Below are positions 55,146 to 63,908 of a stretch of 64,000 nt of DNA, in pieces. The number at the start of each line of letters is the position of its first letter. Within the stretch, counting starts at the first letter, position 1. The notes beneath the pieces were generated by a model. It worked only from the letters and a program-made list of their open reading frames with translations. It searched no databases and was not told the DNA's origin. The stretch comes from Methanosarcina siciliae T4/M (lineage in GTDB: Archaea; Halobacteriota; Methanosarcinia; Methanosarcinales; Methanosarcinaceae): contig NZ_CP009506.1 in the NCBI RefSeq assembly GCF_000970085.1, forward strand, positions 1,736,001 to 1,800,000, written 5' to 3'. The position numbers and the translations under genes were made by a program.

Positions 55146-56666
55146 ATGAAAACATCAAACGTAGAACTGAATCCGAACAAACTGGTACAGTACCTCAATA
55201 AGCCAGCAAGCGAGTTCACCAAGGATGACATTATAAGGTTCATCAAGGAAAACGGAATTAAAATGCTGAATTTCCGCTATGTCGGTGGCGATGGGAGACT
55301 TAAAGCCCTTACCTTTGTGATCAGAGATGAAGAGCACCTTGACAACTTACTTTCTGCCGGTGAGAGGGTAGACGGTTCAAGTCTTTTTTCATACATCGAG
55401 GCAGACACAAGCGACCTCTATGTGCTCCCCAAATACAGGACTGCTTTCGTGAATCCTTTTGAGGAAATCCCCACTGTGGACATCCTCTGTTCTTACTTCG
55501 ACAAGGATGGAACCCCTCTCGTAAGCGCTTCAGAAACCGTCATGAAGAAGGCTTCCCGGGTCCTGACTGAGAAGACGGGCTACGAACTTCAGGCAATGGG
55601 CGAGCTGGAATACTACATCATTGCCAACAGAGAGGAAGTCAACATGGGTTTCCCGGCTGTTGACCAGAGAGGGTACCACGAGTCCAATCCCTTTACCAAA
55701 TACGACCAGCTCAGGAAAGAAGCAATGATGTACATCTCCGAAGCTGGCGGAAAAATCAAGTATGGCCACTCCGAAGTAGGGAACTTCACTGATGGCAACT
55801 ACTACTATGAGCAGAACGAAATCGAATTCGAAACCGACACTCTTGAAAACAGTGCTGACCGCCTGCTTATTGCAAAGTGGATGCTCAGGATGCTTGCGGA
55901 CCAGTACGGTGTGGTTATCAGCTTTGCCCCTAAGATCACTGTAGGAAAAGCAGGAAGCGGACTGCACGTCCACATGAAGCTTCTGAAGGACGGAAAGAGT
56001 GTAATGGTCGAGAATGGCGATGTCAGTGACACTGCAAAGCGTGCAATGGCCGGCCTTCTTGATATTTCAGCAGGAATCACCGCTTTTGGAAACAGGGTCC
56101 CAACATCCTACCTGCGTCTCGTTCCTCACCAGGAAGCCCCAACCAACATTTGCTGGGGAGACAGGAACCGTTCTGCTCTGATCCGTGTCCCTCTCGGCTG
56201 GTTCTCCGACAACTGCAGCAAGATGATTGCTCAGGTCAACCCTAACTACAGCGAGGATTTCAAGAGCCACAGCTATAAGTCTACCTTCGAATTCCGCGCT
56301 GCAGACCCCTCAGCTGACCTTTACCTCCTCCTTGCAGCCTTTGCTGTAGGTATCCGCCACGGATTTGAAATGGACAACGCCCTTGAGGTTGCAAAGAACC
56401 TCTACATCGACGTGAACATCTTCAAGGACGAACACAAAGACAGACTTGCTCAGCTTGAGCACCTTCCGGCTTCCTGCTACGAGTCCGCCCAGGCCCTGAA
56501 GAAATGTAAGGACGTCTTCACCCAGTACGATGTCTTCACTGAAGGCATGATCAACGACACTGTAAAATTCCTTGAATCATTCGACGACTACCAGCTCAGT
56601 GAGAGGCTTTACGGCAAGAACGAAGAAATCAAGAAACTTGTGGACTCTTACGTCCATATTGCCTGA
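55146..56666 (+). CDS. glnA: Glutamine synthetase family protein, long form
   Basis: 506 residues, about 60 longer than a usual archaeal type I glutamine synthetase. Metal and substrate motifs are present: GELEYYI, HSEVGNF, QNEIEFETD, GSGLHVHMKL, NRSALIRVPLG and EFRAADPSADLYL. The N-terminal beta-grasp domain reads NFRYVGGDGRLKALTF. Sequence between motifs is unlike the classic enzyme, so it may be a second, divergent copy or a relative with another acceptor. The ATG at 55146 follows AGAAGG; an upstream ATG at 55101 is less likely. Confidence 0.87.
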   Translation: MKTSNVELNPNKLVQYLNKPASEFTKDDIIRFIKENGIKMLNFRYVGGDGRLKALTFVIRDEEHLDNLLSAGERVDGSSLFSYIEADTSDLYVLPKYRTAFVNPFEEIPTVDILCSYFDKDGTPLVSASETVMKKASRVLTEKTGYELQAMGELEYYIIANREEVNMGFPAVDQRGYHESNPFTKYDQLRKEAMMYISEAGGKIKYGHSEVGNFTDGNYYYEQNEIEFETDTLENSADRLLIAKWMLRMLADQYGVVISFAPKITVGKAGSGLHVHMKLLKDGKSVMVENGDVSDTAKRAMAGLLDISAGITAFGNRVPTSYLRLVPHQEAPTNICWGDRNRSALIRVPLGWFSDNCSKMIAQVNPNYSEDFKSHSYKSTFEFRAADPSADLYLLLAAFAVGIRHGFEMDNALEVAKNLYIDVNIFKDEHKDRLAQLEHLPASCYESAQALKKCKDVFTQYDVFTEGMINDTVKFLESFDDYQLSERLYGKNEEIKKLVDSYVHIA

Positions 56667-56715
56667 GTCCGACAGGATCTTAAAACAAACCGGTAACTTT
56701 ATCCCCATAAAAATG

Positions 56716-56746
56716 CAGGGCTCATGCTTGCCACGGCAGAGCCCTG
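56716..56746 (+). terminator. Hairpin after glnA
   Basis: CAGGGCTC (56716-56723) pairs perfectly with GAGCCCTG (56739-56746), then TAAAAATCC and a T-rich stretch follow. It lies 50 bp after the stop. Confidence 0.65.
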
Positions 56747-57019
56747 TAAAAATCCGCTTTTCTCCCTGTTTTTTGTGATTTTTTCCGCACGCTGATTGTA
56801 TTTGAGCTTCTTCCATTTGAGCTTCTTCCCGGAATACCTTAAGAAATCGGAGGCTTCTTTTACTTACAGAAAACTACCGCCGGGTTGAAAATTAAAAGAG
56901 AAAGAAAAATTAAGAGAAAAAAATTAAAAGAGAACGAAAAACCTCGATAGTACTATTAAATTAGATTATAAGGATTTAAATCTGAGAGAAAACGACCATC
57001 CCTCATCCCCTTTCTTTTA
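56747..57019. other. Gap between glnA and the YbjQ gene
   Basis: AT-rich; two copies of ATTTGAGCTTCTTCC lie near 56800-56830. No gene seen. Confidence 0.4.
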
Positions 57020-57340
57020 TCATTTATTCAATATTTTAACAGCTGTCCCGTATGCAAGTATTTCGGCTGCTCCTGCCATTACCATTGAGGTCATGAACCT
57101 GACGTTTACCACTGCATCGGCCCCCATCTTTTCGGCATCTACTACCATACGGTTGATCGCCTTTTCCCTCGCCTCTTCAAGCATCTCGGAGTATTCTGTC
57201 AGTTCACCCCCTACGACACTGCGCAGTCCTGACATGATATCCTTTCCAAGATGCTTGGCCTGAATGGTACTGCCGCGAGCCATTCCAAGGGTTTGTGTAA
57301 TCTCCTTTCCTGCTACTGTATCCGTGGTTGCGATTATCAT
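57020..57340 (-). CDS. YbjQ/UPF0145 family protein
   Basis: 106 residues. The opening IATTDTVAGKEITQTLGMARGS, the middle GGELTEYSEMLEEAREKAI and DAEKMGADAVVNVRF are the conserved features of this family, which forms a pentameric ring. It has been called heavy-metal-binding but has no proven role. AGGTGA precedes the ATG. It is co-transcribed with the small membrane protein gene 8 bp upstream. Confidence 0.92.
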   Translation of the reverse strand: MIIATTDTVAGKEITQTLGMARGSTIQAKHLGKDIMSGLRSVVGGELTEYSEMLEEAREKAINRMVVDAEKMGADAVVNVRFMTSMVMAGAAEILAYGTAVKILNK

Positions 57341-57348
57341 TTTTTCAC

Positions 57349-57570
57349 CTAGTATCTTCTTTCGGTTTCCTTATCCCCAACACTCGTTTTTTCCTTTATC
57401 AAGGTCAACAAAACCAGTACTATGCCTGTTATGATTGCTCCAATAGATACTTTAAGTACCAGGCCGAAATCTGTAGTAAAAAAATTATAAAGACCACATC
57501 CCAGCAGCAAGATGAAGCCTATGACTGCCAGTCCGGTACCAAGATTTTTAATTGCTGTGCTACTGTTCAT
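57349..57570 (-). CDS. Small membrane protein with two helices
   Basis: 73 residues: helices at about 10-30 and 38-60 (GTGLAVIGFILLLGCGLYNF and VSIGAIITGIVLVLLTLI) and a charged tail. Family unknown. It directly precedes the YbjQ gene on the same strand. Confidence 0.78.
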   Translation of the reverse strand: MNSSTAIKNLGTGLAVIGFILLLGCGLYNFFTTDFGLVLKVSIGAIITGIVLVLLTLIKEKTSVGDKETERRY

Positions 57571-57691
57571 AAAAACATCTCTTCAAACAAAATTGGAATT
57601 CTTCACAGAAACCAGGTTGCTTGAGATTTTATATAAGTACAGGATACATATTACTTTCTTCATATTTATAGACATGTTTCATCCAGGCAAA
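57571..57691. other. Short AT-rich gap
   Basis: Promoter region of the small membrane protein/YbjQ pair; nothing else seen. Confidence 0.4.
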
Positions 57692-58515
57692 TTACTTTTT
57701 AAGGGCTATGACCCAATAGAAAAACCTGGTCGGGCTTGTAACATCCTTTGCCCTTTCGATAATAAGTTCTTTTCCTTTCCGGGTAAGGGCGAAAAGTGGT
57801 ACTGCAGTTCCTCCCTGAGCAAGAGGCTTTACAAGCTCTCTCATGTACTTTGAAGCACAGCTATGTCTGCATTTTCAACAAGTGTCTGGACATCTTCCTT
57901 ACTTAGACCTGTTACATGGGCTCCGATTACTATCAGATCAAGCCCGAGTTAGGGTTCAAGTTTCCTTAACTTTTTTGCAGTTTCACCAAACGGTGAGGTT
58001 ACTGCGATCTTTTTGTACCCGAGTTAGGCTGCCTTTTTCACGCCTTCAACTGGATCCATTTTTGCAGTTGAGGGAGTCAAGCACGATTCTACTGGGTCCC
58101 TTGATTCATTTTATTATGCCATCGATAGGTCCGGTTTCGATAAGCTCGGACATTCTTCCACCCATTCCCTGGACAATCAGGTTGTTGGAAGTGGCCGGTT
58201 CCGCGCCTTCACGGGATGTCGCTGCCTTCACAGGCTGTCACTGTTGTGTCAAGTAACCCCATGCTCAGATCCGTCATCATAATTTCGCTAGCATCAAAGC
58301 TTACAAAGTCCTCGAGCTCCAGCTTGCGTTTTTCAGTAAACATCCCGAAATCGCTGATCTGAACTCCATGTTCTTCCTGAAGTCTTCCGAAGTTATCTTC
58401 TGAATTCCACGCAACTTGGCAAAGATAGGACACCATTCAACTTCAGGTTCATCGACTTCAACAACTCTCCCAGCCTGCAGAACAATAAAATTACTCTGTG
58501 TGTAGTGGGGAGTGG
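57692..58515 (-). pseudogene. Decayed methanogenesis marker protein 8 gene (DUF2099)
   Basis: On the minus strand, pieces in several frames match this methanogen marker in order. They are RVVEVDEPEVEWCPIFAKL; ISDFGMFTEKRKLELEDFVS then FDASEIMMTDL; IVQGMGGRMSELIE; VIGAHVTGLSKEDVQTLVEN; and LAQGGTAVPLFALTRKGKEL. Frameshifts and TAA, TGA and TAG stops separate them, so readthrough cannot rescue it. An intact copy should exist elsewhere in the genome. It lies directly upstream of, and divergent from, the nitrogenase-like operon. Confidence 0.85.
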
Positions 58516-58699
58516 CAGAATTATTTTTGATTACATAATGGCAAATAATAACAATATACGGGCAGGGTTGTAAAGCACAAATTTAATTGCTTATCGTAAA
58601 TAAGGATATAGATATGACTTTCAAAACAGGAAAAACAATTAGTTATCTCTTTCCGCATATTTTCCCTTTTAAGTTCAGGAGTTCATCGAGGGAAAAAAC
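58516..58699 (+). promoter_or_regulatory. Upstream region of the nitrogenase-like operon
   Basis: About 180 AT-rich bases carrying the operon promoter. GAGGGA at 58688-58693 is the ribosome site for the GTG start. No GGTA-N6-TACC operator was found. Confidence 0.4.
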
Positions 58700-60967
58700 G
58701 TGATCCAGATTGCACTCTACGGCAAGGGAGGTATAGGCAAGTCAACCGTTTCTGCAAACCTCTCGGCTGCCCTTGCCGATTTGAATAAGCGGGTACTGCA
58801 GGTCGGCTGCGACCCGAAACACGACTCCACCCGCCTGCTTCTCGGTGGGACTGCCATCCCCACAGTGCTGGACTATATGCGTGAAACCCCCGGAGAAACC
58901 CAGCAGCTTGAAGCCCTGGTCTTTGAAGGCTACGGAAGAACCGCCTGCGTGGAAGCAGGGGGCCCGAAACCCGGGATCGGCTGTGCAGGCCGCGGGATCC
59001 TGAGCAGTTTTGAGGTCTTGAAACGCCTGGGACTCAGGGCTTCTTCCTTTGACGTCGTCCTCTACGATGTACTCGGAGACGTAGTCTGCGGCGGGTTTGC
59101 AGTCCCCCTCAGGAAAGAATATGCAGATGCGGTTTTTCTGGTAACTTCCGGGGAATATATGTCTCTGTACGCAGCCAACAACATACTTCGGGGTATTCGG
59201 AATTTTGAAGACACAAAACCCAGGGTTGCAGGCATCATCTTCAACAGCCGGGGGCTTTTTTCCGGGGAAGAAAGGGTCTTTACCTTTTCCCGGGCAGTAG
59301 GGCTGCCTGTGCTTGCCTCCATCCCCAGGGACGAGGTCTTTTCTCAAGCTGAAAAAGCCGGAAAAACCCTGGCAGAAGCCTTCCCTTCTTCTGCTTCTGC
59401 AGGAATCTTCAGGGATCTGGCAGTGTATGTTGAAACTCTTGAAAAGGATCGAAATCTGCTTCATCCTGCAAACCCCCTCGGTGACCTTGAGCTTGAAGCT
59501 CTGGTGCTGGGGAGACGAGAAAGGGTTTGCATGAAGCCATTCGCTACAGATCCTGCACCTTATGAACAAACCGGTGCAGAGTCCTGTTCCCGCTGCCAGG
59601 AAAAAGGACCTTCTGCAGAAATCCCGTCCGGAATTCCCGAAACAAATTCTGCAGAAACTCCCGAAGAAGTGCTCATACAGTCCCCTACGCCCCTTCCTTC
59701 CAGGCCTCCTCTTTACGGCTGTGCGTTTTCAGGGGCTGTAACTGCTACTTTCCAAGTTAGCGATGCCGCCACGGTCCTGCACGGGCCGAGGAGCTGTACC
59801 CATATCACGGCCGATGCCCTTACGTGCTCGTTTTTAAGGGGGGGCGGAATAAATGCAGGTGAAGTAAAGCAGGTCCCAGGCCTCCTGCCAACAGATATGG
59901 AGGAAGAGGATATCATCTTCGGAGGGCTTGAAAAGCTTGAGAGAAAAATCGAAGAAGCCCTTTCAGCCGGCTGGCAAACGGTCTTTGTGGTGAGCACCTG
60001 CCCGGGAGGTATCATAGGAGATGACGTAAAAAGGGCAACTTCAAGGGTAAAAACCCGTTTTCCCAGAGCAAGGGTCATCCCCGTCCCCGTAGAAGGGGTA
60101 CTTACGGGAGACTTTTCTGCCGGGCTGCTTGAGGGGTACAAACGGGTTGCTGACCTGATTGATCCTTCCGTAACGCCCGAAAAATGCCTGGTCAACATTA
60201 TCGGAGAAAGGAGTTTTTCCCTGCGAGAAGAGGAACACTTCCGTACGATCGAAGGGCTGCTCAAAAAGTTAGGGTACGGAGTCAACTGCAGGTTTTTAAA
60301 AGGGGCAGATACCCTTTCCCTTCGCTCTTTTAAAAAAGCGGAAATCAACATGCTGGCCTGTGACGACCCCGATACCCGGGCCCTGCAGGCATACCTCTCC
60401 GACCGTTTCGGGCTTGAGTTTTTTGAGCTTCCCTTTCCTGTGGGTTTCCGGGAAAGCTCCCTCTGGGTAAAAGCCCTAACAGCACACCTGATTCCCGGAG
60501 AAGATCCCTCTCCCCTGCTGGAGGAACAAAAAGAGCATTACAGGGCAGGGATTGAAAAATATGCACCCCAGCTCTCGGGAAAACGAGTACTTGTGGTGAG
60601 CTACACCGAGGATATCGGCTGGGTTCTGGACACTATCCGGGACCTGGGAATGGAAATCGTCAAAGTTGGGATTTCGGTCTCGTTTTTCGGGGGGGGAAGC
60701 CCGGGTTTCCTATCCTCTGACGCCTTCCATGTGGAGAGGGACTATACGGATGAAAAAAGGGCCAGGGATGTCAGGATTCTCATGCCGGACCTTGTCCTTT
60801 CGAATTATGCTCCTTCGGTTCCTGAAGACGGAGTTCATTACGATACCATTCCCTTCTCCCCGCAGGTCGGGTTCCTGAGCGGACTTGAACTTGCAAAACG
60901 CTGGAGTACACTTCTGCGGCTACCGGTTACGGAAGGGTGGAAGTACGACAGAGGTGATGAAAGTTGA
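58700..60967 (+). CDS. Nitrogenase-like fusion: NifH-like Fe protein plus NifD-like subunit
   Basis: 755 residues. Residues 1-265 are a full Fe protein: P-loop GKGGIGKS (8-15), GCDPKHDSTRLLLGG, and both [4Fe-4S] ligands, C95 (PGIGCAGRG) and C130 (DVLGDVVCGGF). A Pro/Glu/Ser linker (about 270-335) holds an extra CSRC (296-299). Residues about 338-755 are NifD-like, with Cys at the three P-cluster-type positions: C341 (YGCAFSG), C366 (GPRSC) and C434 (STCPGGIIGDD). I see no FeMo-cofactor Cys/His pair. It probably transfers ATP-driven electrons to an unknown substrate. It starts with GTG and overlaps the next gene. Confidence 0.9.
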   Translation: MIQIALYGKGGIGKSTVSANLSAALADLNKRVLQVGCDPKHDSTRLLLGGTAIPTVLDYMRETPGETQQLEALVFEGYGRTACVEAGGPKPGIGCAGRGILSSFEVLKRLGLRASSFDVVLYDVLGDVVCGGFAVPLRKEYADAVFLVTSGEYMSLYAANNILRGIRNFEDTKPRVAGIIFNSRGLFSGEERVFTFSRAVGLPVLASIPRDEVFSQAEKAGKTLAEAFPSSASAGIFRDLAVYVETLEKDRNLLHPANPLGDLELEALVLGRRERVCMKPFATDPAPYEQTGAESCSRCQEKGPSAEIPSGIPETNSAETPEEVLIQSPTPLPSRPPLYGCAFSGAVTATFQVSDAATVLHGPRSCTHITADALTCSFLRGGGINAGEVKQVPGLLPTDMEEEDIIFGGLEKLERKIEEALSAGWQTVFVVSTCPGGIIGDDVKRATSRVKTRFPRARVIPVPVEGVLTGDFSAGLLEGYKRVADLIDPSVTPEKCLVNIIGERSFSLREEEHFRTIEGLLKKLGYGVNCRFLKGADTLSLRSFKKAEINMLACDDPDTRALQAYLSDRFGLEFFELPFPVGFRESSLWVKALTAHLIPGEDPSPLLEEQKEHYRAGIEKYAPQLSGKRVLVVSYTEDIGWVLDTIRDLGMEIVKVGISVSFFGGGSPGFLSSDAFHVERDYTDEKRARDVRILMPDLVLSNYAPSVPEDGVHYDTIPFSPQVGFLSGLELAKRWSTLLRLPVTEGWKYDRGDES

Positions 60968-62259
60968 TTTTTTCCCCTGACGCTTTTACGGGTTCTATCC
61001 TCGCAGTAGAAGGAATCAGGGATGCGGCTGTGATCCTGAACGGGCCTACAGGGTGCAAGTTATACCACAGTTTTCTCTCGGATAGGCAGTTTCCCAGGGA
61101 AAGTTCCCATGACCCCCTGGCGTTCCAGGACGAGTTCTATTTCGGGCAGCCCAGGGTTCCCTGCACCTGCCTGGACGGGGAAGACTACATCCGTGGTTCC
61201 CTTCAAAAGTTTGAAAGGGCACTTGCAGCAATAGCAGCAAAGGAAAAAGACCTGCTGATGGTGATTAATTCCCCAGGAGCAAGCCTTGTGGGAGACGATC
61301 TTGAGAGTGTGATCAAAAAGGCGGGAATGCAGGACCGCTGTTTTGTGGTGGAAAACCCGGGTTTTTCCCTTCCCGCAGCTCGGGGTTTTGAAAATGTTTC
61401 CATTGCCTTGCTCGAACACCTTAAACCCCATTCCATCCACGGTCCCCTTCATCGCCAGAATTCAAAGAAAAAAGTGAACTTGATAGGGCTTTCCCTTCTC
61501 CAAAAATACTGGGAAGGGTCTGTTGCAGAAATGAAGCGGCTTCTGGCTTTCCTGGGGCTGGAAGTGGGGGCCGCTTTCCTTGCAGGCACTTCCCTCGACG
61601 AAATCCGGGAATCAGGCGATGCCGTATGTAATATCGTTCTTTTCCCCGAATACGGCCGAAGGATCGCAGAATGGTACAGGGAACGCTTAGGGACCCCTAT
61701 CGTGTTTTCTTCTTTCGGGGCTCCCCTGGGATTTGATGCAACTGAAAGCCTGCTGAGGGAAGTTGCGATCGCCCTGGATATCGATCCTGCGCCTGCCCTT
61801 GCGGAAGTGCGGAAAGCCAGACAGGTCAGTTACCGGCAGATTTCGCGTTTTCATTCTTATTCAGGGCTTCCCAAAGGAGCCAGTTTTTCAATCAGGGCTG
61901 AAAGCTCCCTTGCTTTTCCCCTTACACACTGGCTTTACTCCTATCTGGGAATGGCTCCCCTTGCAGTAAAACTACTTCCCGGAAGCGACCCCGAAATAGC
62001 AGAATCTCTCAGGACTTTTCTGGAGGAAAAGGGCTTTTGCGAAGCCTGGAACCGGGATCCTTCCCTCGAATCGGCTGATATCGCTTTTGCTGACGGCCCT
62101 ACCCTTCAGCTTTTAAAAGCAAAGGGATGTTGTAAAACCGGCATCGAAATCGCCCTTCCGGAAGAAGGCTATATCCACCTAATTCCTAAAACATATCTGG
62201 GAGTTTCGGGTTCTCTCCTCCTCCTTGAGGAAATCGTTAACGGACTGCGTTCCAAATGA
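60964..62259 (+). CDS. Nitrogenase-like NifK/NifE-type partner subunit
   Basis: 431 residues. NGPTGCKLYHSFLSDRQF (C31) is the NifK GxxGC region. PCTCLDGEDYIRGSLQKFERA (C67, C69) and INSPGASLVGDDLE (102-114) follow. The last is the motif that normally holds Cys before the GDD and here reads Ala-Ser. So only C31 of the three usual ligands is kept, while C67 and C69 are extra. It should pair with the NifD-like half of the fusion. TTG start overlaps the stop of the fusion gene (TTGA) and follows a strong GAGGTGAT. Confidence 0.87.
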   Translation: MIFSPDAFTGSILAVEGIRDAAVILNGPTGCKLYHSFLSDRQFPRESSHDPLAFQDEFYFGQPRVPCTCLDGEDYIRGSLQKFERALAAIAAKEKDLLMVINSPGASLVGDDLESVIKKAGMQDRCFVVENPGFSLPAARGFENVSIALLEHLKPHSIHGPLHRQNSKKKVNLIGLSLLQKYWEGSVAEMKRLLAFLGLEVGAAFLAGTSLDEIRESGDAVCNIVLFPEYGRRIAEWYRERLGTPIVFSSFGAPLGFDATESLLREVAIALDIDPAPALAEVRKARQVSYRQISRFHSYSGLPKGASFSIRAESSLAFPLTHWLYSYLGMAPLAVKLLPGSDPEIAESLRTFLEEKGFCEAWNRDPSLESADIAFADGPTLQLLKAKGCCKTGIEIALPEEGYIHLIPKTYLGVSGSLLLLEEIVNGLRSK

Positions 62260-62324
62260 ACATCCATTTGAAGGGCAGGAAAGAGAAGAAATGAACGAGA
62301 TTGAAGCGTGCGAGGAAAAAGATA

Positions 62325-62388
62325 GTGTAAGTTCTGGTAAAGCAATGAATAAACATTGATCCACTTTTTCTAAAATCAGAACTTACAC
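62325..62388 (+). terminator. 12-bp hairpin after the nitrogenase-like operon
   Basis: GTGTAAGTTCTG (62325-62336) pairs exactly with CAGAACTTACAC (62377-62388), followed by GCTTTTCTG. It lies about 65 bp past the operon stop. Confidence 0.6.
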
Positions 62389-62463
62389 GCTTTTCTGCCT
62401 TTCAGGCAATTTTTCCCTTAAATTTCAGCGGATGTGTTACTAGCATCAAAAAATATATTTTTT

Positions 62464-62763
62464 GTACATTTTGCATTTCGACCCCCCCTCAAAAAAACCA
62501 ACTTAATTTTTTTATTCATAAAGTTTATTGCTAATTATACCTATACTCATCCATTTAAGAATAATTTTGAAAAATTTTAGCAAATCTTGTTTTATTTTTC
62601 AGTAGATCCCTTAAATTTAGACTTGGTTTTTTAGAACTATGTAGAATTCAAGTCAAACTCATCAAACTTATTGATTATGTGTTCGCAACGGATTAAATAA
62701 GTTGAATCAGTTGTTGAAAAATTCATCATATTTTTAAGAGGGGGGTCGAAATGTAAAATACAT
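62464..62763. mobile_element. MITE-like element with terminal inverted repeats
   Basis: A 300-bp AT-rich stretch is bounded by an imperfect inverted repeat of about 25 bp. The left end (62464-62490) contains CATTTCGACCCCCCCTC and the right end (62738-62763) contains GAGGGGGGTCGAAATG. No coding capacity is present inside. It may be a non-autonomous relic of an insertion sequence; the target duplication is not clear. Confidence 0.55.
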
Positions 62764-63218
62764 CAATGTTTTTCCGAAAAATCGTATTTTCCTGTTACTA
62801 ACTGTCTTTCAATATTTTCTTTTCATTAGTGCAAATCTATCTGTTTTCGATACAAACTCGTTGCAGGGCTTGCAAAGAGCTGATAGGTAAGTATTATTTT
62901 TGATTAGCGATGTTTGCTGACTATGATTGTAATAATTCGTTGGCTGAATACTATGGACACTAAAACAAGGATTGAACCTTACGAAAATTTATATACAAAT
63001 TCAACTATCGATAAACAATAACAAGTTGTCATAATAGTGTGTGGGATTGATTGTTGAATGAAGTAAGAAGCGTTGGTGGATTAGCTATTTCTTTTAAATG
63101 TTTCTGCATTCTTAATTTTTAGGAAATATATGAACGGTAAAGGTATTTGTGATAAACATAATAACTTAGTCAAGCTACATCCTAACCTGGATCGTCTTTT
63201 TCGAGTTCTTGTATTTCC
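62764..63218. other. Non-coding gap before the HAD gene
   Basis: About 450 AT-rich bases with no gene seen. Confidence 0.4.
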
Positions 63219-63908
63219 CTAGAGTAAGATATTATAAATTTCATCTAAACCTTTACAATAGTTTTGATAATTGTGAGTGTTCTCTTTTCTTACCAATATT
63301 GCTTTGATTCCTGCATTTCTCGCCCCTTCAACATCTGCAGTATAACTGTCACCAATCATTGTTACGTCACTGGTATCTTCAAGTTTGTCAAGCACCCTCC
63401 TGTATATTTGGAGATTTGGTTTTTCATAGCCTAAATGTGCCGATGAATATACTTGACTGAAATATTTACTTATTCTCAAATCTCTTACCAAATGGGATAA
63501 TTCAGGTACATGGTTTGAAACTATTATATTTTCATAACTTTCATCTATTTCTCGTTCTAAACAAGGAATTGTATCATCATAAAGATGCCATTTTGTAATA
63601 TCCAAATATTTCATTTTTATTTGACTTGCAATTTCAGTTGATAATATCTCATTAATCCCAAATTCATGTATTATTTTTGAGAAATGCAACGTCATATAAT
63701 CCCACCATTGGATGCCACCAAAAAATTCTTCATGAGATATTTCCGGGGTATGCCAAGGAAAGCCCGTGATAAGATGTGTTTTAATATCTTCAAGTTCAAC
63801 GCTATGATATCCATATTCTTGTAATAGGAAATATATTGTCTGCCCCCACATTCCATCCCGATAAGCTAAAGTATTATCAAAATCCCACAGCAGATATTTT
63901 TTTTGCAT
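63219..63908 (-). CDS. HAD-superfamily hydrolase
   Basis: 229 residues. The nucleophile motif LLWDFDNTLA (about residues 5-14) is followed by a helical cap. IIVSNH is motif II, Lys in GYEKPN is motif III, and MIGDSYTADVEGARNAG is motif IV. The enzyme is probably a phosphatase of the phosphoglycolate/pyrophosphatase-like branch with unknown substrate. I chose the ATG at 63908, preceded by AGGTATCAT; the open frame extends upstream to 63989 without support. The AT content is higher than in most neighbours. Confidence 0.86.
   Translation of the reverse strand: MQKKYLLWDFDNTLAYRDGMWGQTIYFLLQEYGYHSVELEDIKTHLITGFPWHTPEISHEEFFGGIQWWDYMTLHFSKIIHEFGINEILSTEIASQIKMKYLDITKWHLYDDTIPCLEREIDESYENIIVSNHVPELSHLVRDLRISKYFSQVYSSAHLGYEKPNLQIYRRVLDKLEDTSDVTMIGDSYTADVEGARNAGIKAILVRKENTHNYQNYCKGLDEIYNILL

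Noticed and set aside
55179..55190. GGTA...TACC sequence near the start of glnA as an NrpR operator
   Set aside because: The spacer is three bases rather than six and it lies inside the coding sequence.
57692..58515. Methanogenesis marker 8 rescued by pyrrolysine readthrough
   Set aside because: Breaks include frameshifts and TAA and TGA stops as well as TAG, so amber readthrough cannot restore it.
58700..62259. True nitrogenase or CfbCD assignment
   Set aside because: There are no nifE/N/B or nifI genes and no cofactor ligands are seen, so it is not nitrogenase. CfbCD has no third subunit and no H-D fusion.
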